Source: CAZMGG01 sp964565715
Lineage (GTDB): Bacteria > Planctomycetota > UBA1135 > UBA2386
DNA length: 11,189 nt
Reading direction: 5' to 3'
Assembly: GCA_964565715.1 (NCBI GenBank)
Contig: CAZMGG010000167.1
Span: 1-11,189, forward strand
Position numbers and translations under genes: made by a program. The notes under the pieces are model-generated. The model ran no database searches. It was given only the letters and a program-made list of their open reading frames with translations, and was not told the origin of the DNA. Positions within the stretch are counted from its first letter, which is position 1; each line of letters starts with the position of its first letter. Of the stretch, positions 5,816-11,189 are shown in pieces.

Positions 5816-6500
5816 AGACTGCCTTCTCCGCGCCGCCGCGCATCGGCAGCAGGCCATTGGTGGTCTCGCCGGGGGCGTACTCGCCCTTGAAGATCCACAC
5901 CTTGACGCCGATCGAACCGTGCTTGGTCCGGCACAGGCCGAATCCGTAGTCGAGGTTGGCGCGCAGCGTGGTGCAGGGCACGCGGCCCTTGCGGACCATG
6001 CCGACCCGCGCCATCTCCGAGCCCTGCAGGCGGCCGGCGACGCGGATCTTGATGCCCTTGGCGCCGGCGGCGATCGACGTGTCGGCGACCTTCTTCAGCG
6101 CGCGGCGATAGTTGACGCGCTTGTTGAGCTGCTCGGCGAGACCCTCGGCCACCAGGTTCGCCTCCAGCTCCGGCCGCGTGATCTCGATGATCTTCATGCG
6201 GACGTTGGGGCGACCGATCAGCTTCTCGAGGTCCTCGCGGAACTTGTCGACCTTGGCGCCCTTCTTGCCGATCAGCACGCCGGGCCGGGCGGTGTGGATG
6301 AACACCGTCACCATGTCACCGGTGCGCTCGATCTCGATCTTCGGGATCGCCGCGAACGCCCACTCCTTCTGGATGAAGCGGCGGATCTTCTGGTCCTCGA
6401 CCAGGAAGCGGGCGAAATCCTTCTTGTTGGCGTACCACCGCGAACGCCACTGCTCGGTGACGGCGATGCGGAAGCCGGTGGGGTGGGTCTTCTGTCCCAT
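5814..6500 (-). CDS. rpsC: 30S ribosomal protein S3 (uS3)
   Basis: S3 forms part of the mRNA entry channel of the 30S head and has helicase-related and proofreading roles. The protein has 228 residues, the usual length. It begins MGQKTHPTGFRIAVTEQWRS. The KH domain carries the GxxG loop as GKKG at residues 78-81 in PGVLIGKKGAKVDKFREDL. The C-terminal domain contains VNYRRALKKVADTSIAAGAK, GIKIRVAGRLQGSEMAR, and LDYGFGLCRTKHGSIGVKVW near residues 184-203. The frame is open far upstream (to 6911), but only the ATG at 6500 matches the family start. It lies two bases after the rplV stop; the best upstream purine run (GAGG) is 13 nt away, so coupling to rplV is likely. Confidence 0.98.
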   Translation of the reverse strand: MGQKTHPTGFRIAVTEQWRSRWYANKKDFARFLVEDQKIRRFIQKEWAFAAIPKIEIERTGDMVTVFIHTARPGVLIGKKGAKVDKFREDLEKLIGRPNVRMKIIEITRPELEANLVAEGLAEQLNKRVNYRRALKKVADTSIAAGAKGIKIRVAGRLQGSEMARVGMVRKGRVPCTTLRANLDYGFGLCRTKHGSIGVKVWIFKGEYAPGETTNGLLPMRGGAEKAV

Positions 6501-6502
6501 GG

Positions 6503-6901
6503 TTACTCGTTGTCCTCGCTGCCCTCGTTGCCGGCGGCGGCAGCCACCTTGGCGGCCGGGTCGGCGACGTGGACGTGGATGTGGCAGGTGCGCCGCTTGA
6601 TCGGCATGGCGCGCCCCTGCGGCCCGGGCCGGAAGCGGAAGCCGCCCGGCAGCAGCGGGCCGTCCTGGGCGAACACCTTGCTGATGACCAGCCGGTTGGC
6701 GCGGACGTTGGGGTTCTGCAGGGCGTTCTGCACCGCCGAAGCGAGGACCTTGTAGAGGAACTGCGACGCGCGATGGCGATCGTGCCGGAGCTGGTCCAGC
6801 GCCTGGTTGGCGGGCAGCCCACGGATCATGTCGATCACCCGGCGGGCCTTCTGGGCCCCCATCCGGGCGTAGCGGTGCACGGCTCGGGTTTCGAAGGACA
6901 T
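6503..6901 (-). CDS. rplV: 50S ribosomal protein L22 (uL22)
   Basis: L22 lines the narrow part of the peptide exit tunnel through a long beta-hairpin. The protein has 132 residues, compared with about 110 in E. coli. It opens MSFETRAVHRYARMGAQKAR and contains VIDMIRGLPANQALDQLRHD, LYKVLASAVQNALQNPNVRA (about 49-68) and LVISKVFAQDGPLLPGGFRF. The hairpin region follows as RPGPQGRAMPIKRRTCHIHVHV (about 90-111). A short Ala/Gly/Glu-rich tail from about residue 113 accounts for the excess length. The ATG overlaps the rpsS stop by one base (TGATG), with GAGG 10 nt upstream. Confidence 0.97.
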   Translation of the reverse strand: MSFETRAVHRYARMGAQKARRVIDMIRGLPANQALDQLRHDRHRASQFLYKVLASAVQNALQNPNVRANRLVISKVFAQDGPLLPGGFRFRPGPQGRAMPIKRRTCHIHVHVADPAAKVAAAAGNEGSEDNE

Positions 6902-7176
6902 CAGCTCGCAACCTCGGCTTTCTTGGAGTGGCCGCGGAAGGTCCGGGTCGGCGAGAACTCGCCCAGGCGGTGCCCGACCATGTCCTCGGTCACGTAGACC
7001 TTCAGGAACGTCCGGCCGTTGTGGACCATGAACGTGTGGCCGACGAAGTCGGGCAGGATGACGCTGGCGCGCGACCAGGTCTGGATCGGGTCACGGGCCC
7101 CGGTCTTGGCCAGCTTCTCCACCTTCTTCAGGAGCTTCGGGTGGACGAACGGGCCCTTCTTGATGCTGCGGCTCAT
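6901..7176 (-). CDS. rpsS: 30S ribosomal protein S19 (uS19)
   Basis: S19 lies in the 30S head beside S13 and contacts the 50S through intersubunit bridges. The protein has 91 residues, the normal length. It opens MSRSIKKGPFVHPKLLKKVE and contains DPIQTWSRASVILPDFVGHTF, MVHNGRTFLKVYVTEDMVGHRLGEF split across about residues 50-74, and SPTRTFRGHSKK near the end. The KVYVTEDMVGHRLGEFSPTR form is, in my recollection, close to planctomycete S19. The ATG is at 7176. No good Shine-Dalgarno sequence is seen in the 48-nt spacer after rplB, which is mostly a 16-bp duplication. Confidence 0.98.
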   Translation of the reverse strand: MSRSIKKGPFVHPKLLKKVEKLAKTGARDPIQTWSRASVILPDFVGHTFMVHNGRTFLKVYVTEDMVGHRLGEFSPTRTFRGHSKKAEVAS

Positions 7177-7197
7177 CGCGGTGCTCTCGTTGCTCTT

Positions 7198-7229
7198 GGC
7201 TGTTGGTGCTAGGGGCTGTTGGTGCTAGC
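7198..7229. repeat. 16-bp tandem duplication spanning the rplB stop codon
   Basis: GGCTGTTGGTGCTAGG (plus strand, 7198-7213) is followed directly by a second copy differing only in the last base (7214-7229). On the minus strand each copy contains CTAGCACCAACAGCC, so the TAG stop codon of rplB (7225-7227) is itself part of the duplicated unit, with a second, out-of-frame TAG 16 bases downstream. It makes up most of the rplB-rpsS spacer. Confidence 0.85.
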
Positions 7230-8082
7230 TGCCGCTGCCCTGGGCGACGTGCTTGCCCGGCGGACGGCGCCGCAGGATGAACTGGTTGGAGTGCGACTTG
7301 CGCCGCCGGGTCTTGCCGCCCTTGGCGAGCTTGCCCTTCGGCGAGCACGGGTGACGGCCACCGCCGGTGCGGCCTTCGCCACCACCCATCGGGTGGCTGA
7401 CCGGGTTCATGGCGGTGCCGCGGTTGTGCGGGCGCCGACCCTTGTGGCGGGTGCGGCCGGCCTTGCCCCAGCGGATGTTCTGCCAGTCGAGGTTGCCGAT
7501 CTGGCCGATGGTCGCGCGGCAGCGGATGTCGACCTTGCGCATCTCGCCGGACGGCATGACCAGCACCGCATGGTCGCCGTCGCGGGCCAGGAACTGGCAG
7601 CCGCCGCCGGCGCTGCGGGCCAGCTGGCCGCCGGTGCCGGGATGCATCTCGACGTTGTGCACCATCAGGCCCAGCGGGATGTTCTCCAGCGGCATCGAGT
7701 TGCCCACGTCGGGCTCGACGCGGTCACCGGCCACCACCGTGGCGCCCACCTCGAGGCCGCGCGGGGCCAGGATGTAGCGCTTCTCGCCGTCCTGGTAGTG
7801 CAGCAGGGCGATGTCGGCGGTGCGGTTCGGGTCGTACTCGATGGCCGCCACCTTGGCCGGCACCTCGAGCTTGTCGCGCTTGAAGTCGACCATCCGGTAG
7901 AGGCGGCGCGCGCCACCGCCGCGGAAGCGGCTGGTGATGCGACCGTGGGCGTTGCGGCCGGCCCGGCTCGGGATGCGGACGGTGAGCGCCTTCTCGGGAC
8001 GCTTCTTCGACAGGTGCGAGAAGTCCAGCACCGACGAGTTGCGGCGGCCGGGCGACGTCGGCTTGTAGATCTTGATGGGCAC
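7225..8082 (-). CDS. rplB: 50S ribosomal protein L2 (uL2)
   Basis: L2 is one of the most conserved 50S proteins, needed for subunit association and peptidyl-transferase activity. The protein has 285 residues, slightly longer than E. coli L2 (273). It starts PIKIYKPTSPGRRNSSVLDF after a GTG codon and contains GRITSRFRGGGARRLYRMVD (about 48-67), an SH3-like region with GDHAVLVMPSGEMRKV, and GKAGRTRHKGRRPHNRGTAMNP. The catalytic-centre loop reads SHPMGGGEGRTGGGRHP (229-245), keeping the functionally important His (230) but with Ser and Met where E. coli has Asp and His. It ends with a basic tail containing RRRKSHSNQFILRRR. The GTG start at 8082 has AGGAG six bases upstream, and no nearby ATG fits. 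Confidence 0.98.
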   Translation of the reverse strand: MPIKIYKPTSPGRRNSSVLDFSHLSKKRPEKALTVRIPSRAGRNAHGRITSRFRGGGARRLYRMVDFKRDKLEVPAKVAAIEYDPNRTADIALLHYQDGEKRYILAPRGLEVGATVVAGDRVEPDVGNSMPLENIPLGLMVHNVEMHPGTGGQLARSAGGGCQFLARDGDHAVLVMPSGEMRKVDIRCRATIGQIGNLDWQNIRWGKAGRTRHKGRRPHNRGTAMNPVSHPMGGGEGRTGGGRHPCSPKGKLAKGGKTRRRKSHSNQFILRRRPPGKHVAQGSGS

Positions 8083-8088
8083 GGTTTG

Positions 8089-8093
8089 CTCCT
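8089..8093 (-). promoter_or_regulatory. Ribosome binding site supporting the rplB GTG start
   Basis: AGGAG on the minus strand is six bases before the GTG at 8082. It is the main sequence support for a non-ATG start of L2, together with the protein's conserved N-terminus. Confidence 0.75.
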
Positions 8094-8125
8094 GGGTCTC
8101 CGGGGTGCGGCTGGGTCGGGTCGGC

Positions 8126-8416
8126 CTACGCGAACTCGATCGTGTCGCCCTCCTTGAGGGTCACGACAGCCTTCTTCCAGGGACGGGTGCGGCCGGGACG
8201 GCCGAGGAAACGGCGCAGCTTGCCGGGCACGGAGACCATGTTGATCTTCGTGACCTTCACCTCGAACAGGGTCTCGACCGCCTTGCGGACCTCGGTCTTG
8301 TTGGTGTCCGGGTGCACCTCGAAGGTGTACTGGTTGCGCATCCCCTGCATGGTGGTCGACTTCTCGGTCACCACGGGGCGGCGGACGACGCCGTAGTAGA
8401 GGTTGGGGTTGGCCAT
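8126..8416 (-). CDS. rplW: 50S ribosomal protein L23 (uL23)
   Basis: L23 sits at the peptide exit tunnel opening and is the docking site for trigger factor and SRP. The protein has 96 residues, the family norm. It opens MANPNLYYGVVRRPVVTEKS (RRPVVTEKS is the conserved L23 start) and contains QYTFEVHPDTNKTEVRKAVE (about 30-49), LFEVKVTKINMVSVPGKLRR and GRTRPWKKAVVTLKEGDTIEF at the end. The family start at 8416 is chosen over an open upstream frame running back into rplD. GAGG lies 10 nt upstream, inside the end of rplD, whose stop is two bases away. Confidence 0.98.
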   Translation of the reverse strand: MANPNLYYGVVRRPVVTEKSTTMQGMRNQYTFEVHPDTNKTEVRKAVETLFEVKVTKINMVSVPGKLRRFLGRPGRTRPWKKAVVTLKEGDTIEFA

Positions 8417-8418
8417 GG

Positions 8419-9093
8419 CTAGCGCGCCTCGGTCTTGCTGGCGGTCTTGCTGGCGGTCTTGCTGGAGGCGGCGCCGGTGCCGAAGCGCTGCTTGATCGCC
8501 TCGAGGGCCGCCGGGGTCATCACCAGCCAGCGGCGCAGCAGCACCTGGCGGGCGTTCAGGTCGTCGACCGTGAACACGTCCACCAGCGGCACGTTGCGCA
8601 GGGACAGCCACAGGTTGCGATCGGCCTTGTCGGTCACCACCGTCGTCGACCGCTCCATGCCGAGTTTGCCGAGGATGCCGTGGGCGGCCTTGGTGCTGGG
8701 CTTGTCGGTGGGCCAGCCGTCGGCCACCGCCGCCTCGCCGTCCTGGAACTTGGTGAAAAGGGCGTTGCGCAGGGCCACGCGCCGCGCCTTCTTCGGCATC
8801 TGGAACGAATGGTCCAGGGGAGCCGGCGGATGCGTGCGGCCACCGCCCTTCCACAGCGGCGACTTGGTCGTGCCCATGCGGGCTCGGCCGGTGTGCTTCT
8901 GCGGCCAGAGCTTCTTGTTGCCGCCGCGCACCATGGCGCGGGTCAGGGCCTGGGCGGTGCCCTGGCGCAGGTTCGCCTCGTACATCACGACGGCGTCCTT
9001 GAGCGTGCGCCCGAGGACGCGGCTCCCGAACAGGGAGGCGTCGACGTCCGTGCTCTTCACGGATCCCTTGTCGTAGACCTTGAGCTCTACCAT
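8419..9093 (-). CDS. rplD: 50S ribosomal protein L4 (uL4)
   Basis: L4 binds domain I of 23S rRNA and reaches into the exit tunnel. In E. coli it also represses the S10 operon through the mRNA leader. From the ATG at 9093 the protein has 224 residues, a typical length. It begins MVELKVYDKGS, and the tunnel loop is recognisable as RGGNKKLWPQKHTGRARMGT followed by SPLWKGGGRTHPP (about 57-90), then PKKARRVALRNALFTKF. The extreme C-terminus (SSKTASKTASKTEAR) comes from a 12-bp DNA repeat. An in-frame TTG at 9150 would add 19 residues without family resemblance, so the ATG is preferred, although it has no Shine-Dalgarno sequence. rplC is expected upstream, but rpsJ is found instead, 204 nt away. 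Confidence 0.96.
   Translation of the reverse strand: MVELKVYDKGSVKSTDVDASLFGSRVLGRTLKDAVVMYEANLRQGTAQALTRAMVRGGNKKLWPQKHTGRARMGTTKSPLWKGGGRTHPPAPLDHSFQMPKKARRVALRNALFTKFQDGEAAVADGWPTDKPSTKAAHGILGKLGMERSTTVVTDKADRNLWLSLRNVPLVDVFTVDDLNARQVLLRRWLVMTPAALEAIKQRFGTGAASSKTASKTASKTEAR
8431..8466. repeat. 12-bp in-frame tandem repeat at the 3' end of rplD
   Basis: Three consecutive 12-bp copies of GGTCTTGCTGGC (plus strand; 8431-8442, 8443-8454, 8455-8466) differ only in the last base of the third. The unit is a multiple of three, so it encodes the repeated tetrapeptide ASKT near the L4 C-terminus and keeps the frame open. Confidence 0.9.
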
Positions 9094-9158
9094 GGCACTG
9101 TTCGGGGGTATGCGGTCGGAGTTCGCGTTGACTGGCACGAGACGAAACAACCGGACAC

Positions 9159-9176
9159 GCCGGAACTGCTTCCGGC
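9159..9176 (-). promoter_or_regulatory. Hairpin 2 in the rplD leader
   Basis: A perfect inverted repeat with a 7-bp stem (GCCGGAA / TTCCGGC) and a 4-nt loop ends 65 nt before the rplD ATG. The minus-strand sequence after it reads GTGTCCGGTTGTTTCGTCTC, which has some U residues but not a run, so it is at best a weak terminator or attenuator. It could be part of an L4 autoregulatory leader. The structure is seen; the role is inference. Confidence 0.5.
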
Positions 9177-9193
9177 CCGCCCGGTCACCGCTC

Positions 9194-9209
9194 GATGCCC
9201 GAGGGCATC
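9194..9209 (-). promoter_or_regulatory. Hairpin 1 in the rplD leader
   Basis: GATGCC and GGCATC flank a CTCG tetraloop on the minus strand, forming a 6-bp perfect stem; a seventh pair is possible if the loop is drawn as two bases. It lies 17 nt upstream, in transcription order, of hairpin 2, so the spacer holds a pair of small stable stems. No U-run follows. A regulatory or RNA-processing role is possible but not shown. Confidence 0.45.
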
Positions 9210-9297
9210 ACCGCGCGGCTTCGGTTCAGGAGATCAGGAGGCGGTGCACTGCGACCGTGTCGGTGGGAACCGGCCCGGCCTGGGGAAACGAAACGGA

Positions 9298-9609
9298 TCA
9301 GGAGCCGGTCTTGATGCGGATGTCCACACCAGCCGGCATGTTGAGCTTGCTCAGGGCATCCACCGTCTTGCTGGTGGGCTCCGAGATGTAGATCAGCCGC
9401 TTGTGCGTGCGGATCTCGAACTGTTCGCGGCTCTTCTTGTCCACGTGGGGCGAACGCAGCACCGTGTAGCGTTCGATCCGCGTGGGCAACGGCACGGGGC
9501 CCGCGACCCGCGCACCGGTCCGCTTGCTCGTCTCCACGATGTCCAGCGCAGCCTGGTCCAGGGCCTCGTAGTCGTAGGCCTCCATTCGAATCTGGATGGT
9601 GTCCTGCAT
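9298..9609 (-). CDS. rpsJ: 30S ribosomal protein S10 (uS10)
   Basis: S10 is a 30S head protein that, as NusE, also joins the NusB antitermination complex. The protein has 103 residues, the family norm. It begins MQDTIQIRMEAYDYEALDQA and contains VPLPTRIERYTVLRSPHVDK (about 39-58), followed by KSREQFEIRTHKRLIYI, and ends with LNMPAGVDIRIKTGS. These match the S10 signature region and C-terminal strand. The ATG at 9609 has no recognisable Shine-Dalgarno sequence. The gene follows the EF-G-like gene by 127 nt across a spacer carrying a bulged inverted repeat. The next gene is rplD, not rplC. Confidence 0.98.
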   Translation of the reverse strand: MQDTIQIRMEAYDYEALDQAALDIVETSKRTGARVAGPVPLPTRIERYTVLRSPHVDKKSREQFEIRTHKRLIYISEPTSKTVDALSKLNMPAGVDIRIKTGS

Positions 9610-9665
9610 GGCTGGGCGGGGAGGTGGAGCGGTGGGAATCGGACCGGGTCGGGGGGCGGCTCGTC

Positions 9666-9699
9666 AGCCGTAACCTCTTGCGTTTCAGTAGGTTAGGCT
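9666..9699 (-). promoter_or_regulatory. Bulged inverted repeat in the rpsJ leader
   Basis: On the minus strand AGCCTAACCT and AGGTTA-C-GGCT form a 10-bp stem with one bulged C and a 13-nt loop. It lies 37 nt after the EF-G-like stop codon and 56 nt before the rpsJ ATG. It is AT-richer than the surrounding sequence. No U-run follows (GACGAGCCGCCCCCC), so a standard terminator for the upstream gene is unlikely. A leader regulatory element for the S10 operon, or a protein or processing site, is possible. In E. coli the S10 leader is bound by L4, but nothing here shows that mechanism directly. Confidence 0.5.
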
Positions 9700-9736
9700 A
9701 TGAGTTGCCTTCCCTGGACGCGAGAGAGGGAGGAAT

Positions 9737-11189
9737 CTAGCGATCGCCCTGACCAGGGTCAAGCTTCTCGGCGCCTTTTTCCAGCAGGCGCTCGGCCGTT
9801 GGCACGGGCGCGTAGCCGTCCGGCTGGATCTGCGCGGTCCCGAGGCCCTTGGTGATCGAACGGAGGCGGCTGGTGTAGCCGAGCATGGTCGCCAGCCGGG
9901 CCGAACCCTGCACGACGGCGCCCAGCGAACCCGAGGCAACCTGCCGGACCGACGCCTGGCGCGCCTGCAGGTCGGCCAGCACGGGCGAGAGCGCATCGGC
10001 CGGGCAGCTGAGTTCGAAGCTCGCCATCGGCTCCAGGCAGGCTGGCCCCGCGGCCGCCACCGCCTTCGCCAGCGCGTATCGAAGTGCCTGCAGATACAGG
10101 GCTTCCAGCGCCTCGGGCGCGTCGCCGCCGATCTCGGCGATGGCGATGCTGACCGCCGTGGCCGGCAACGGAGCCTGCAGGCCGGACCGGAGCCGCGCCC
10201 GGAGCTCCATCTCGAGCGCAAGGCGCAGCCCCGGGCCGATGACGAGGTCGGGCGCCAGCACCACGGCGGTCTCGTCGCCGGCGGCCGGGACCACCACCAC
10301 CCTGGCCTCGGCGCGGACGGGGCGCCCGGCCTGCATCGCCTGGACGCTCGCCTGCCCCTCGCCGCGCCGGAGCACGGTCTCGCGCAGCGCCACGGTCGGC
10401 CGGCCCAGCCGGACCGGCAGGCCGGTCGCGCGCCGCACCCGGTCCGCCACGATCTCGAGGTGCAGTTCCCCCATCCCCGCCACCATGGGGATCGCCGCAT
10501 CCGGGTCCAGGCTCACCGCCAGCGTCGGGTCGTCGGTCGCCAGCCGGCGCAGGGCCTCCAGCAGGACCGGGATGTCCTCGGGCCGGGCCGGCTCGAAGGC
10601 CGCCGCCACCACCGGCGCCGGGAAGTCCACGCCGGGCAGGCTCGCCGGGCGCGCCGGGTCGTGCAGCGTGTCGCCGGTGACCAGTCCTTCGACCGCGGGC
10701 AGCACGACGACGTCGCCGGGCGCCGCGGCGGCGACGGTGCTGTGGCTGGCGGCGTGCATCGCCCACAGCTCGCGGACCGCCACCAGTTCGCCGGTCCGGG
10801 CGACCCGCAGCGGCTGGCCGGGCCGCAGGGTCCCGGCGAACACGCGGACATAGGACTGCACGACCTCGTCGTGCTGCACCTTGAACACGAACGCGACCAC
10901 CGGCGCGGTCTCGTCGCCGAGTTCCGCCCAGTCCGGCCGGTCCGCCGGCCCCGGCAGCAGGGCGCACACCGCGTCGAGCAGCAGGTCGACGCCCAGGTTC
11001 GGCAGGGCGGCCCCGCCGAGCACCGGCACGATGCGGCCGCCGAGACACCCGGCCCGCAGCGCCGATCGCAGGCGCTCGGCCCCCACCGGGCGGCCTTCCA
11101 GCCAGTCGCCGAGGATGGCGTCGTCGAACTCGGCGCAGGCCTCCAGCAGCCGGTCGCGGCCCGTGGCGAGCTGGCGGCGCAGCGCCGGC
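9737..11189 (-). CDS. EF-G-like translational GTPase, divergent domain IV (5' end cut by window)
   Basis: EF-G drives tRNA translocation and, with RRF, ribosome recycling. The last 483 residues are visible; the GTP-binding P-loop and switch regions lie beyond the right edge. The visible part opens in the end of the G domain with the EF-G pattern LLEACAEFDDAILGDWLEGR. Domain II (about 97-180) follows, then domain III with GMGELHLEIVADRVRRATG at 238-256. Domain IV runs from ALRETV to about 384. Domain V includes CLEPMASFELSCP and MLGYTSRLRSITKG (about 384-448). Domain IV lacks the usual GGRGQY segment and the HEVDS-type tip, so this may be a specialised paralogue rather than the main EF-G. GTG codons inside the frame (for example 11086) are not the true start. 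The position before rpsJ matches the str-S10 junction, but tuf is absent. Confidence 0.88.
   Translation of the reverse strand, partial: PALRRQLATGRDRLLEACAEFDDAILGDWLEGRPVGAERLRSALRAGCLGGRIVPVLGGAALPNLGVDLLLDAVCALLPGPADRPDWAELGDETAPVVAFVFKVQHDEVVQSYVRVFAGTLRPGQPLRVARTGELVAVRELWAMHAASHSTVAAAAPGDVVVLPAVEGLVTGDTLHDPARPASLPGVDFPAPVVAAAFEPARPEDIPVLLEALRRLATDDPTLAVSLDPDAAIPMVAGMGELHLEIVADRVRRATGLPVRLGRPTVALRETVLRRGEGQASVQAMQAGRPVRAEARVVVVPAAGDETAVVLAPDLVIGPGLRLALEMELRARLRSGLQAPLPATAVSIAIAEIGGDAPEALEALYLQALRYALAKAVAAAGPACLEPMASFELSCPADALSPVLADLQARQASVRQVASGSLGAVVQGSARLATMLGYTSRLRSITKGLGTAQIQPDGYAPVPTAERLLEKGAEKLDPGQGDR

Larger units (their letters stand above)
9094..9297 (-). other. rpsJ-rplD spacer where rplC would be expected; leader-like region with two hairpins
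   Basis: This 204-nt stretch is the longest gene-free interval in the window. In nearly all bacteria the roughly 600-nt rplC gene (L3) occupies this interval, but none of the three minus-strand frames contains an L3-like segment or an open frame of useful size. The part of the frame in phase with rplD is open only from about 9150. No convincing sigma-70-type -35/-10 pair was seen. The stretch holds two compact inverted repeats (described separately) and looks like an untranslated leader for rplD and the genes after it. Confidence 0.7.

Noticed and set aside
5505..6755. Plus-strand open frame of 416 codons opposite rplP, rpsC and rplV
   Set aside because: It lies antisense to three certain ribosomal protein genes, its composition is Arg/Ala/Leu/Gly-rich as expected from GC-loaded codon positions, and it resembles no known family.
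9094..9150. Upstream TTG start adding 19 residues to L4
   Set aside because: The extra residues show no similarity to L4 N-termini, while MVELKVYDKG at 9093 matches the family start.
9159..9176. Intrinsic terminator ending an rpsJ transcript
   Set aside because: The stem is good, but the following bases do not form a U-run, so a terminator call is not supported.
9235..9246. AGGAGG followed by a GTG on the plus strand, a possible start of a divergent small gene
   Set aside because: The frame runs directly into the antisense of rpsJ with no family resemblance; the Shine-Dalgarno match is likely chance.
9080..9391. Plus-strand open frame of 103 codons across the rpsJ-rplD spacer
   Set aside because: It overlaps the 3' end of rpsJ and the 5' end of rplD in antisense, has no recognisable motif, and has no convincing start context.
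9610..9736. Sigma-70-type promoter in the AT-richer spacer before rpsJ
   Set aside because: No -35/-10 pair with acceptable sequence and spacing could be found.
9759..11048. Minus-strand open frame of 429 codons overlapping the EF-G-like gene
   Set aside because: It is the shifted frame of the EF-G-like gene, with very low-complexity Arg/Gly/Ala content; the other frame has clear EF-G motifs.

Overview
The window is one block of co-directional genes, all read on the minus strand (right to left): the 3' part of an EF-G-like gene, then most of the S10 operon and the spc operon, ending inside secY. Order in the direction of transcription: fusA-like (5' end cut by the window), rpsJ, rplD, rplW, rplB, rpsS, rplV, rpsC, rplP, rpmC, rpsQ, rplN, rplX, rplE, rpsN, rpsH, rplF, rplR, rpsE, rplO, secY (3' end cut). 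That is eighteen complete ribosomal protein genes and two partial genes. There are no RNA genes, mobile elements or CRISPR arrays, and no gene-free stretch longer than 300 bases.

The DNA is very GC-rich with G/C-loaded third codon positions, which creates long but meaningless antisense ORFs. The proteins look bacterial and, from remembered family patterns, most like Planctomycetota. Examples are the S19 C-terminal half, the EPGW segment of L16, the FRGATE segment of L29, the L2 C-terminal loop, and a 61-residue zinc-type S14. This placement is inference; no tree or search was run.

Genes are tightly packed. Many overlap by 1 or 4 bases or are separated by 1-2 bases (rpsE/rplO, rplN/rplX, rpmC/rpsQ, rpsS/rplV, rplP/rpmC, rplR/rpsE), which suggests one or two transcripts with translational coupling. 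The larger gaps are fusA-like/rpsJ (127 nt, with a bulged inverted repeat), rpsJ/rplD (204 nt, with two compact hairpins), rplF/rplR (92 nt, with a GC hairpin), and rpsH/rplF and rpsN/rpsH (92 and 64 nt, each with short tandem repeats).

Two expected genes are missing. rplC (L3) is absent from its near-universal place between rpsJ and rplD. rpmD (L30) is absent between rpsE and rplO, which overlap by four bases. L30 loss is known in several phyla, but L3 is essential, so rplC must lie elsewhere or the sequence carries a deletion. The EF-G-like protein keeps recognisable domains II, III and V but has a poorly conserved domain IV, and no tuf gene lies between it and rpsJ. I see no wholly new biological system here; the points of interest are the altered gene content, the leader-like structures and the repeat-bearing spacers in an otherwise conserved locus.
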